Part shown: piece by piece, positions 39,387 through 48,566 of the stretch
Layout of the letters: each line of letters opens with the position of its first letter
Position numbering within the stretch: the stretch's first letter is position 1
Assembly (NCBI RefSeq): GCF_024199925.1
Contig: NZ_JANADR010000001.1
Span: forward strand, 7,877,501-7,941,500
DNA length: 64,000 nt
From: Bradyrhizobium sp. CCGUVB1N3
GTDB lineage: Bacteria > Pseudomonadota > Alphaproteobacteria > Rhizobiales > Xanthobacteraceae
Reading direction: 5' to 3'
Program-made: the position numbers and the translations under genes
Notes under the pieces: model-generated
Seen by the model: the letters and a program-made list of their open reading frames with translations, nothing else
Databases searched by the model: none
Told to the model about the DNA's origin: nothing

Positions 39387-42300
39387 ATGTCGCAGGACCC
39401 TCTCAAGCCGCCTCAGTTCGACATGGAAAGACATGAGGATTCGGTGGTCCTTTGGGAAGACGATGATTGGGTCTTCTGCCGCGCGTGGCGTCCGAACGCC
39501 GACGGTGACCGGCAACTAGTTTTGATTGTGCGACCCACTCCAGCGCACCCTCCGCGTGCTGCGCACGACCGCCTGGCCCATGAGTATGGATTAAGGGACG
39601 GGCTCGACCGCGAATGGGCGGTGCGGCCTCTGGAGCTACTCCGCGAAGCTGGCCGAGCCACTCTGGTTCTGGAGGATCCGTCCGGTGAACCCCTGGCTCG
39701 CCTGCTGGGCGTACCTTTGGAGCTGGACTGCTTTCTGGATCTGGCCATTAGCATCACTGCAACTCTAGGTAACATTCACCGGAATGGCTTGGTGCATAAA
39801 GACGTGAAGCCAGCTCATATTCTGGTCAATTGCCCGGACGGACAGGTTCGGTTCACCGGATTTGGCCTTGCTTCGCGCCACCCGCGCGAGCGGCAGGCGA
39901 GCGAGCCGCCCGAGTTCATCGCGGGCACACTGCCCTACATGGCGCCAGAACAGACCGGGCGGATGAATCGCTCCATCGATTCTCGCAGTGACCTCTATTC
40001 ACTCGGTGTCACGTTCTACGAGATGCTTACAGGCGCACTGCCGTTCGCCGCGTCAGATCCAATGGAGTGGATCCACTGTCATATCGCCAGAAAGCCAATA
40101 TCACCGCGAGAGAAAGCAGAAGGCATTCCGGAGCCGGTTTCCCGAATAGTGATGAAGCTACTCGCCAAGGCTGCGGAGGATCGTTACCAAACGGCCGCCG
40201 GTGTTGAGCACGATCTGCGGCGCTGCCTCGTCGAATGGTCGAGCCGGCAACGTATCGCCCCCTTTGTGCTAGGCGAACAGGATACGCCGGATCGCCTGCT
40301 GATCCCCGAGAAGCTCTACGGGAGAGGCGCCGAGATCGGGGCGTTGCTCGCCGCGTTCAATGGCGTGGTCAAGACCGGCGCCCCGAGGTTAGTACTTGTC
40401 GCCGGTTACTCCGGCATCGGCAAGTCATCCGTTGTCCACGAGCTGCATAAAGCTCTGGTGCCCTCGCGTGGGGTCTTCGCGTCGGGCAAATTTGATCAAT
40501 TCAAGCGTGACATTCCCTACTCGACGCTAGTTCAGGCATTTCAGGGTGTTGTCCGGCCTCTTCTCGGCAAAAGTGACGCCGAGCTCGCGAATTGGCGCAA
40601 CGCACTCCTGGATGCGCTCGGTCCGAACGGACGATTAATGATCGACCTGATTCCCGACCTAGGGCTGATCATCGGCGAGCAGCCTGCCGTTCCGGAGCTT
40701 CCGCCCCAGCAAGCACAAACTCGCTTCCAACTGGTCTTTCGCCGGTTTGTCGGCGTCTTCGCCCGCCAACATCAGCCGTTGGTGATCTTCCTTGACGATT
40801 TGCAGTGGTTCGATGCGGCAACTCTTGACGTGCTGGAGCATCTCCTGACCGAGGCCGACCTGCAACTGCTGCTCATCGGTGCGTACCGGAGCAACGAGGT
40901 TGATTCCAGCCATCCACTGAAACGCAAGCTCGATAGCATTAGTAGCACCGGCAGGAACGTCGAGGAGATCACGCTGCTGCCGCTGACCCCCGGGCATGTC
41001 GAGCAGCTGATCGCGGATGCATTTCGCTGCGAGCCAAAGCGCGCAGCGCCACTTGCGCGGTTGGTTCACCAGAAGACTGTGGGCAATCCGTTCTTTGTCA
41101 TTCAATTCGTTTCTGCTCTCTCCGCAGAGAAACTATTGAGCTTCGATCACAGCGCGGCGCGCTGGACTTGGGATCTCGAACGCATCCACGCAAAGGGATA
41201 CACCGATAACGTAGTGGACCTGATGGTCGGGAAACTCACCCGCCTGCCAGCCGCAACGCAGAATGCGCTACAGCAGCTTGCCTGTTTCGGTAACACCGCC
41301 GAAACTTCGGAACTTTCAATTGTTTTCGGGACTTCAGAGGCGCGGGTACACGCGCTGCTGTGGCCAGCCATCCATCAGGGTCTAGTCGAGCGGCACGCAC
41401 ACACAACTTACAGTTTCATTCACGATCGAATTCAGGAGGCGGCCTACTTGTTAGTCCCGGAGGTATCGCGCGCTCCGGCTCATCTGCGGATTGGCCGGAT
41501 GCTCGCCGCGCATACGCCTCCGGAGAGCCGTCGAGAGGCTATCTTCAATATCGTTAATCAACTCGATCGAGGTCTGTCCCTAATAACCTCCAGTAAGGAA
41601 CGAGAGCAGCTCGCAGAGTTCAACCTGATCGCCGGCCAGCGCGCCAAAGCGTCCGCAGCTTATGCATCTGCACTCACCTACCTGATTGCCGGTATTGCGC
41701 TGCTTGCGAATGACTCGTGGCAAAATCAACGCGAGCTCACCTTCGCGCTGGAGCTGAACCGGGCCGAGTGCGAATTCCTGATCGGCGAGCTGGATGTCGC
41801 CGAGGAGCGCCTATCCGCGCTTTCCAAGCGCACTATGCATGCGGTCGAGCAAGCAAGTGTAGCATGTTTGCGCGTGGACCTGTACCTAACGCGCGGCCAC
41901 AACGCGCGTGCGGTGGCGGTAGGTCTCGAGTATTTGCGCTGCGTCGGGATTGAGTGGTCGCCACGTCCAACGCAGGAGGAGGCTCAATCCGAATATCAGC
42001 TGATGTGGTCAAAGATCGCTGATGGCCAGATTGAAAAAATTGCAGATTTGCCTTTAATGAAGGACGAGACATGCCTTGCTATTTTAGCCGTCTTGACTCG
42101 GATCCTGCCTCCGGCCGCGTTTACTGACGCCAACCTGCCTACCTTGGTAATATGCCGAGCGGTGAATCTTAGCCTCGACCACGGCAACTCTGACGCTTCG
42201 TGTGCGCACTACGCTTGGCTTAACCGGGTCTTAGGTGGCCGGTTCGGTGACTATCAAGCCGCTTATCGTTTTGGTCAGCTCGCCTGCGAACTGGTCGATC

Positions 42301-44975
42301 GTCGTGGGTTGGTCCGTTTTCAGGCTCCGGTCTACCTGGCCGTCGGATCCACCGTGATCCCTTGGATCAGACACATCCGGGCCGGTCGCGACTTGATAAC
42401 GCGGGCGTTCAAGGCGGCCACCGAAGTCGGCGATCTCGTTTATGAGGCCTATAGTCTGGCGCATTTGACCTCAAGCATGATCAGCGCGGGCGATTCTCTG
42501 AAAGACGTACAGAGCGAAATAGCGAGAAACCTCGCTACCGTTCGTAAGATGAAGTTCCGCTTTGCGGCCGACATCATCGGTCTGCAGCTCGGATTCGTTC
42601 GTATCATGCGTGGCCTCACGCGCACATTCGGCTGCTTTGATGATCACGAAATTGACGAACTGGCCGTCGAGCGGTCGCTCGAGCAAGGTCCAGAAGTAGC
42701 CGCTCTTGGAGCCATCTATTGGACCCGTAAGCTTCAGGCGCGTTTCTTTGCGGGTGACTACGTCGCCGCGATCAATGCGAGGTCAAAGGCAGAACCTCTA
42801 ATATGGACCGTACCGACGGAAGGCTCAACAGCGGATTTCCACTTCTACGGTGCGCTGGCTCACTCTTGTGATTGCGACGGTGCAGTCGCGAGTGAAGAGC
42901 AAGAGCATCGAGGTATCATAGACGCCCATCACAAACAGCTTCTGGCGTGGGCGACGAATTGCCCTCAGAATTTTGAACACCGAGCTGCTTTGGTTGCGGC
43001 CGAAATGGCAAGGCTTGACAATCGCGATGTAGAAGCAATGCGGCTCTACGAACACTCCATACAATCCGCAGCGGCCGATGGTTTTCTTCACCATGAGGCG
43101 ATCGCCTGCGAGCTTGCGGGGCGATTTTACGCTGCGCGTGGGTATGAGAGGATCGCAAAGACTTATCTGAGAGATGCACGGCACAACTATCTGCGTTGGG
43201 GAGCGGATGGGAAAGTGCGACAGCTCGGCGAGTTGTTTCCTTATCTGAATGAGGAGGATGACGCGCGAGCGCTGTCCGGCACGAGCATAGGAGCGCCCGT
43301 TGAAAATCTAGACCTTGCTACGGTCATCAAAGTCTCGCAGGCGGTCTCCGGTGAGATCATTCTGCAGAGGCTCATTGATAGACTCATGCGCACCGCCATT
43401 GAGCAGGCCGGTGCCGAGCGAGGTCTGCTGATCTTGCTCCGTGGCAATGAACCGCGGATCGAGGCAGAAGCCACAACCGCCAGTCAAGCGCCCGTTGTGC
43501 ACATGCATGAGCAATCGGTGACCGCGGCTGCCCTCCCAGAATCGGTGCTCCACTACGTCATGCGCACCGGTGAAAACGTCATTCTCGAGAATGCTGCTGT
43601 CCAATCTTCATTTGCTAACGACCCCTATATCCGCGAACACGGGTCGCGTTCGGTTCTGTGCCTGCCCCTCATCACTCAATCCAAGCTCATCGGTCTGCTC
43701 TACCTCGAAAACAACCTGGCGCCCGGCATCTTCGCGCTGGCGCGGAGTTCGGTGCTAAAGCTGCTCGCCTCGCAAGCAGCAATAGCCCTAGAAAATAGTC
43801 GTTTGTACCGTGATGTTCAGGAACGTGAAACGAAAATCCGCCGCCTGGTCGACGCCAACATTATCGGGATCTTTATCTTTAGCGATGAGGGGGAAATTAT
43901 CGAGGCCAATCATGCCTTTCTCGAGATCGTTGGATACGACCGCGAGGATCTCGTCGCAGGCCGGGTGCGCTGGAACGAGCTAACTCCGCCAGACTGGAAG
44001 GAGCGCACTGCGCGCGCCGAGACGGAGATGCGAATGACTGGAGCTGTCCAAGCTTTCGAGAAGGAGTACATCCGCAAGGATGGTACCCGCGTGCCCGTGC
44101 TGATCGGGGCAGCCGGGTTCGATGTGCGACAGGATCAAGGTGTTGCGTTTGTGGTTGATTTGACTGAACGCAAGCGGGCGGAAGCCGAAGCCTGCGAAAG
44201 CGAGCGGCGGTATCGCGAGACCCTGATCGAGCTCGCACACGCAAATCGCGTCACCACAATGGGGCAATTGACGGCCTCGATCGCGCACGAAGTCAACCAA
44301 CCCATCGGTGCGGTCGTCAGCAACGCGGAGGCCGGTCTAAACTGGCTCGATGCGCAGCCGCCAAACCTGCAACGGGTCCGGCAGACATTCGGTCGGATTC
44401 TCAGCGATGCTGTGCGAGCTGGAGAGATCATCGATCGGATCCGCGCGCTTATCAGGAACGCGCCTCCACAAAAGTCCCCCTTGGCGATCAATGATGTGGT
44501 ACTTGAAGTTGTAGCCCTGACCCGCGCGGAAGTGATGAATAACAGTGTCTCGGTGCAAACCCAACTCGCGGGCGCCTTGCCGCTCATTCGGGCAGATCGA
44601 GTTCAACTCCAACAGGTGATTATCAATTTGATCATCAACGCCGTCGAGGCGATGAGCGGAGCAGAGGAGGGAGCGCGGGAGCTGGTAATCAGCACTGCCA
44701 GATCTGGCTCGACTGGTATACTGATTAGCTTGCAAGATTCCGGTCCAGGATTTGATTCGAACAGTGTAGAGCGTCTGTTCGAGGTCTTCTACACCACCAA
44801 AGTCCAGGGCATGGGCATGGGACTGGCCATCTGCCGTTCAATCATCGAGGCCCACGGTGGACGCATGTGGGCGAGTGCGAAAGAGACTAGAGGCGCCGTC
44901 TTTCAGTTCACTCTGCCTGTCGAGCCGGATGATACCGATCCCGCCTTACAAACTGATGGAATACCAGCGGCATGA
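39387..44975 (+). CDS. Giant multi-sensor kinase (Ser/Thr kinase-like, AAA ATPase, GAF, PAS, histidine kinase)
   Basis: One frame of 1862 residues. Domains: protein kinase-like (about 20-280; LVHKDVKPAHILVN catalytic loop, GTLPYMAPEQTGRMNRSID, but FTGFG in place of DFG, as usual in this family); AAA-16 ATPase (about 310-600; Walker A AGYSGIGKSS near 340, VIFLDDLQWFDAATLD); a long helical repeat region (about 700-1290); GAF (about 1320-1475); PAS (about 1485-1600); histidine kinase with phospho-acceptor ASIAHEVNQPIGA (about 1634) and ATPase motifs NLIINAVEAM (about 1747), DSGPGFD and GMGMGLAICRSI. It is a cytosolic signal integrator with no membrane segment. No response regulator gene is adjacent, so the partner is unknown. 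Flavonoid-linked NodV is a different, shorter kinase. Confidence 0.92.
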   Translation: MSQDPLKPPQFDMERHEDSVVLWEDDDWVFCRAWRPNADGDRQLVLIVRPTPAHPPRAAHDRLAHEYGLRDGLDREWAVRPLELLREAGRATLVLEDPSGEPLARLLGVPLELDCFLDLAISITATLGNIHRNGLVHKDVKPAHILVNCPDGQVRFTGFGLASRHPRERQASEPPEFIAGTLPYMAPEQTGRMNRSIDSRSDLYSLGVTFYEMLTGALPFAASDPMEWIHCHIARKPISPREKAEGIPEPVSRIVMKLLAKAAEDRYQTAAGVEHDLRRCLVEWSSRQRIAPFVLGEQDTPDRLLIPEKLYGRGAEIGALLAAFNGVVKTGAPRLVLVAGYSGIGKSSVVHELHKALVPSRGVFASGKFDQFKRDIPYSTLVQAFQGVVRPLLGKSDAELANWRNALLDALGPNGRLMIDLIPDLGLIIGEQPAVPELPPQQAQTRFQLVFRRFVGVFARQHQPLVIFLDDLQWFDAATLDVLEHLLTEADLQLLLIGAYRSNEVDSSHPLKRKLDSISSTGRNVEEITLLPLTPGHVEQLIADAFRCEPKRAAPLARLVHQKTVGNPFFVIQFVSALSAEKLLSFDHSAARWTWDLERIHAKGYTDNVVDLMVGKLTRLPAATQNALQQLACFGNTAETSELSIVFGTSEARVHALLWPAIHQGLVERHAHTTYSFIHDRIQEAAYLLVPEVSRAPAHLRIGRMLAAHTPPESRREAIFNIVNQLDRGLSLITSSKEREQLAEFNLIAGQRAKASAAYASALTYLIAGIALLANDSWQNQRELTFALELNRAECEFLIGELDVAEERLSALSKRTMHAVEQASVACLRVDLYLTRGHNARAVAVGLEYLRCVGIEWSPRPTQEEAQSEYQLMWSKIADGQIEKIADLPLMKDETCLAILAVLTRILPPAAFTDANLPTLVICRAVNLSLDHGNSDASCAHYAWLNRVLGGRFGDYQAAYRFGQLACELVDRRGLVRFQAPVYLAVGSTVIPWIRHIRAGRDLITRAFKAATEVGDLVYEAYSLAHLTSSMISAGDSLKDVQSEIARNLATVRKMKFRFAADIIGLQLGFVRIMRGLTRTFGCFDDHEIDELAVERSLEQGPEVAALGAIYWTRKLQARFFAGDYVAAINARSKAEPLIWTVPTEGSTADFHFYGALAHSCDCDGAVASEEQEHRGIIDAHHKQLLAWATNCPQNFEHRAALVAAEMARLDNRDVEAMRLYEHSIQSAAADGFLHHEAIACELAGRFYAARGYERIAKTYLRDARHNYLRWGADGKVRQLGELFPYLNEEDDARALSGTSIGAPVENLDLATVIKVSQAVSGEIILQRLIDRLMRTAIEQAGAERGLLILLRGNEPRIEAEATTASQAPVVHMHEQSVTAAALPESVLHYVMRTGENVILENAAVQSSFANDPYIREHGSRSVLCLPLITQSKLIGLLYLENNLAPGIFALARSSVLKLLASQAAIALENSRLYRDVQERETKIRRLVDANIIGIFIFSDEGEIIEANHAFLEIVGYDREDLVAGRVRWNELTPPDWKERTARAETEMRMTGAVQAFEKEYIRKDGTRVPVLIGAAGFDVRQDQGVAFVVDLTERKRAEAEACESERRYRETLIELAHANRVTTMGQLTASIAHEVNQPIGAVVSNAEAGLNWLDAQPPNLQRVRQTFGRILSDAVRAGEIIDRIRALIRNAPPQKSPLAINDVVLEVVALTRAEVMNNSVSVQTQLAGALPLIRADRVQLQQVIINLIINAVEAMSGAEEGARELVISTARSGSTGILISLQDSGPGFDSNSVERLFEVFYTTKVQGMGMGLAICRSIIEAHGGRMWASAKETRGAVFQFTLPVEPDDTDPALQTDGIPAA

Positions 44976-45661
44976 GACACGACGAGAGTCCCGGCAAAGG
45001 TCGGCCCGCGTAGCGATTGGTTCTGTCTCGGACAATTGCGTCCCTTGTCATGCCGCCTTCTGATGCGCGGATTTGTCGAGCCTGGCCTCCTGGCAGATCG
45101 AAACGGTCCGCAGCGCTGAAATTTCTCAGGTCGGCCGGAACTATCGAAATCGCACGGCGGCAAACTAGAGAACGATTGCGCTTCTGATCGAGGACGGGTG
45201 ATCTGGGTTTAGGGCGTCGGAGAGGTCGGCCTTCAGACCCGACTTCGGAATCGAAAAACTGATCGAGCCTACAAGTTCCACAAAGAAAACCGTTAACTCC
45301 ATAAGCGGTGTCCCTGCAGCCTACGTCGAATGAATACTCTTGAATTGGCGTTTCGCGCTATCTTTCGTCGTTTTGTCAATCGGAACATCATCTCCCGCTT
45401 CCTTTAAGTTGCGCTCACCGCTTCAGACATGGCGCAGGCGCAGCCTCTCTCTCGAGACGCCGTCGTAGGAATGGATGCGAACTCCATTTCGCGGCTCCGC
45501 ACCAATCGCCATTCGCGAGCTGCGCGTGGAAGGCTCGTGTTTGGTCGGGTGTGCCGAGTCAGGACAATTTTGAAGTCGCGTGCTCGCTCAAGATCGTCTG
45601 AAGAGCACGCCGTATCCTGCCGTGGAAGAAGTCGCAACTGATCGCTGAAATTTTGGGGCTT
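44976..45661. other. Gene-poor spacer before the tts box
   Basis: No coding motif is recognised; a 77-codon frame at 45404-45637 (minus) and its plus-strand shadow look random. Confidence 0.4.
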
Positions 45662-45694
45662 GTCAGCTCCTGAACAGCTAACTGACCTATTGAG
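45662..45694 (+). promoter_or_regulatory. tts box (TtsI-binding site) upstream of an effector-like gene
   Basis: The sequence GTCAGCTCCTGAACAGCT (45662-45679), followed by AACTGACCTATT, agrees at about 14 of 18 positions with the rhizobial tts core as I remember it (GTCAGCTTnTCGnAAGCT). The effector reading frame starts about 235 bases downstream on the same strand, a normal distance. Confidence 0.7.
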
Positions 45695-45927
45695 GAGTGT
45701 CCCAAAAATCTGAACGTCAATTCCTTCTACCAGACTGAGAACGACACGGACTGGCCGATGTCAATATGAACTGAAGGGGTGCCCGCTTGCTGACAGTACG
45801 CACGATTAATCTGCTGGGCTGCAGAGCTCGATACTCGGAGTCCGGGCCGAAGCTTTCACGTCTTCACTCGGTCGTTTCCCGTGGGCCAGGTTCGATGCCT
45901 TCCAGCTGCGCGGATTTGTGAGGTGCC

Positions 45928-47323
45928 ATGGAGCGAACGAACAACAATTTCAACCTGTTCGACTTTGATGTGGAAGGATTCGCGCGGGCGTACGGTCAGC
46001 AGCCGCAGGCCGATCAGCGCTTTAGAGGCCTACGCGAAGGCTCGCAATATCAACAGAAGGCGCACGGATGCGGCTTTGAAGAAGCTTCGGGATGTCAAGG
46101 CCGGAAAGGCTGTGACAACCGATAGCTTTCGATTGGCTCCTTATGCCGTGGACGCGACCCTGATCGACATGTGGAGGGCGGCGGAAAAAAGGACACATAG
46201 GGTCGAGCCGGAGACTGTGAACCGACAGGCTAGCCGTCTTTCCAGGCTGAGTGACTGGCTGCAAACGCGAGAGAGGGGAGCCATGGCTGGCAGGTTCTTC
46301 ACTCAAGGGCTCGCTCAAGACGTCAAGGAGTACAGGCAGCAAACTGGGGACGGCAAAATCGACGCCGATTTGCTCCGGCTCCAGCGATATCAACAAGTGG
46401 TCGACGCAAATCAAGCGCTGGGATTAGGTCCTCCTGAGGATGCTGCCGGGAATACAGTTCGACAGCCCAGCCCACCGCAAGATCCTCTCGCAATGCCGGC
46501 CACGCCAAGTGACGGGGCATGGGATCTCTGGAGGGAGGTCATGCAACAACCCGATTCACCATCAGCCACACAGGTCCGTGGACCGCAGCCGAGCCCAGCC
46601 CAGGATCTTTCCGCAATGCCAGAGACACCGAGCGAAGGGGCTTGGGGCGTCTGGAGGGAGTTTATGCAAGAACCCGCGTCATCATCATCCGCCGCGCGGA
46701 TGCCGTCGGACATCTATGGCGATCTTGAGCCACTGGTTAATTTGAATCCTCCCACACCGTACGAATTGTACGACGATGCGCACTCTACGCCCGTACTTGG
46801 CGGGGCCAGACCGCCGTCGTTCGTTAGGCCATCAGTTCCCCAGCAGGAGGTCGGGGATACCGGGCCAATCATCGGTGAGGGTTGGCGCCACGGCTCCCAG
46901 CCGGCCTCGGACGTGGTCATCGACATCCTCCATAACATTGATCGACTGCCAAACCAGTTCGGCCCGCGGCAGGTCGAGATCCACCGAGAGCTTTACTCGG
47001 TCACGCTGGGGCCGGGAGGGCGCAACGACGTTCGTCTCATCCATCATCCGCGCGCTAGCCAGATAGATGAAGCTGGGCCATCCGTTCGGGCCACTGGGCA
47101 ATCCCTTCGGCCTGTACCCGATCTTGGCTATCTCATCCGCGGTGGGTGGCAACACCGCGAACGCTTGCTTCCGAATTACCTTGCCCGAGCCTTGGAAGGC
47201 GAGGGCCTCATGCCCGCCGTCGGGCGCCCAACCTATGTCAACATCCACAGTGTGCCTTACAGGGCCGAGTTGGTACAAACGGACAGCGGCGAACGCGTTC
47301 GGATCCATCCTGAGCTTGGCTGA
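45928..47323 (+). pseudogene. NopD/Bel2-5-like type III effector remnant, frameshifted and without protease domain
   Basis: A short frame opens at ATG 45928 (MERTNNNFNLFDFDVEGFAR, AYGQQPQADQ). The main frame takes over near 46010-46022 (ALEAYAKARNINRRRTDAAL) after a net +1 shift and runs to 47323. Central residues (RLSRLSDWLQTRERGAMAGR, DADLLRLQRYQQVVDANQAL) resemble the N-terminal region of NopD/Bel2-5 ULP-type effectors. Two copies of a roughly 40-residue repeat (PSDGAWDLWREVMQQP; PSEGAWGVWREFMQEP) and two copies of a roughly 70-residue module (GEGWRHGS...VTLGPGG; RGGWQHRE...YRAELVQT) follow. No C-terminal SUMO-protease motif is present. A tts box upstream indicates type III co-regulation. 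If the shift is real, only a 65-residue peptide is made from the N-terminal start. Confidence 0.7.
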
Positions 47324-47512
47324 AGAGCGCGCTTTGACGGCCACGCATTCTAGTTTGGTAATCCTCGGCTTTAGCGAAGGAGGTGAGCCCTAGTAGCGCA
47401 AACTCGATAAGCGGCAGGCCGCAGACCTGCCCAGCTCATCCAGATAGCGCGGGCGAGGATCTGGAAACCGCGAAATCGCCACGACGGGCCCCCAAAAGGT
47501 AAGTCTTAAAGT

Positions 47513-47562
47513 GATCCAAAGCGTAGATGCAGCCCATCAACACAATCGATTTTACCAGTCTG
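47513..47562 (+). promoter_or_regulatory. Third nod box
   Basis: GATCCAAAGCGTAGATG (47513-47529) is followed by CAGCCC, ATCAACACAATCGATTTTAC and CAGTCTGATAG. Every conserved block of the nod box is present and the element reads rightwards. The first plausible genes downstream are the small cysteine-rich gene at 48087 and nodM/glmS at 48567. Confidence 0.9.
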
Positions 47563-48086
47563 ATAGGATGCCGCATAAGGCAAAAGTCGGCTTGGAGAAA
47601 AGCCTTCAGTCAGATCGGAATGGTTATCGATCCTTGCTTAGATGGCCCGGAGAAACAGTCGATGTACGTCGAGCGTCAATACCAGCGCACGTCAAGTCCG
47701 GCCACGTGCTTCGGTTGGCATTCGGCCGAATTCCGTGGATCCCGTTTCGATAGAGCAGAAGAAAGCAGCACCAGATTTCGTTCGGGACGGACATCGGCCC
47801 TCTGTGGCAAAGGTTAGCGGTGAATGCCCTCGCCGCAAATGGACCGTCGGCAGCAGCCCCTCCCTCTGCCGACGGAAGCTGGCGCGATGTGTGCAGTCGC
47901 ATCGCTCCTTCCGAGACTGACTTCTGCCCGGCCACCGAAAGTGGCCGGGCATCTTTTGTGTGGCGAGGACGAGTGAGCGCTTGGAAGCGGTCGTCCGCAA
48001 TTCAGTTTCGCTTCATTCCGGAAGCAGCGCATTTCCTCATGGTGGGGCAGGTGCATCATGAATGACTCTCAAGACAACAGACGATC
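47563..48086 (+). other. Leader behind the third nod box, possible remnant gene
   Basis: The 520 bases after the nod box hold no gene I can name. A frame at 47820-48065 begins with an alanine-rich protein-like stretch (NALAANGPSAAAPPSADGSW) but then runs across a strong terminator hairpin, so it may be the 3' end of a lost gene. Confidence 0.35.
47926..47957 (+). terminator. Rho-independent terminator hairpin
   Basis: A perfect 10-bp stem (GCCCGGCCAC / GTGGCCGGGC) with a CGAAA loop at 47926-47950 is followed by ATCTTTT. It would end transcription coming from the nod box side, before the gene at 48087, unless read through. Confidence 0.75.
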
Positions 48087-48416
48087 ATGCAGTTCATACT
48101 GGTAAATCACAGGACGCCAAGCAGCTCGTCGACCTGCATCGAGTGTCATCGACCTCTAGGGGGCGGCTACTTGCGAGATATGTCCACGCGGCAGCCCTAT
48201 TGCAGCTACGCTTGTTATCTGTGCTACCGGGAGAAGAGACTATGCGTGCCCTGGCTCGCGATTAGATGCGGCGTCCGTCAGCTCGCGCGTGATTATTTTG
48301 CTCACATCGAAACTGTCGTCTCCTTTGCTGCCGCTACATGCTGGTATTCGATCGCACTCACCGAAGCCGCACTGCGTCTTGGCGAAATGGCACTGTTGAA
48401 GCGACCTCATACGTAA
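48087..48416 (+). CDS. 109-residue cysteine-rich protein
   Basis: The product begins MQFILVNHRTPSSSSTCIEC and has cysteine pairs (CIEC, then YCSYACYLC) that could form a zinc-binding fold. A hydrophobic, partly helical C-terminal half follows (FAAATCWYSIALTEAALRLG). The start has only a weak ribosome binding site. It lies between the third nod box and nodM. I remember similar small proteins in rhizobial symbiosis regions but cannot name a function. Confidence 0.6.
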   Translation: MQFILVNHRTPSSSSTCIECHRPLGGGYLRDMSTRQPYCSYACYLCYREKRLCVPWLAIRCGVRQLARDYFAHIETVVSFAAATCWYSIALTEAALRLGEMALLKRPHT

Positions 48417-48566
48417 GAATGCGTGGGGTTAACTGGTTCGACAGCGAATCGTAGGACAAAAGCCATCTCGCAACAATTGTTTGAGCATCTTTGGCAATCG
48501 AGCGTCGCAAGAAAGTAAAGCGACTTTGAGAATCAATTTTACTGAAGTTGAGGGATATTGATCCGC

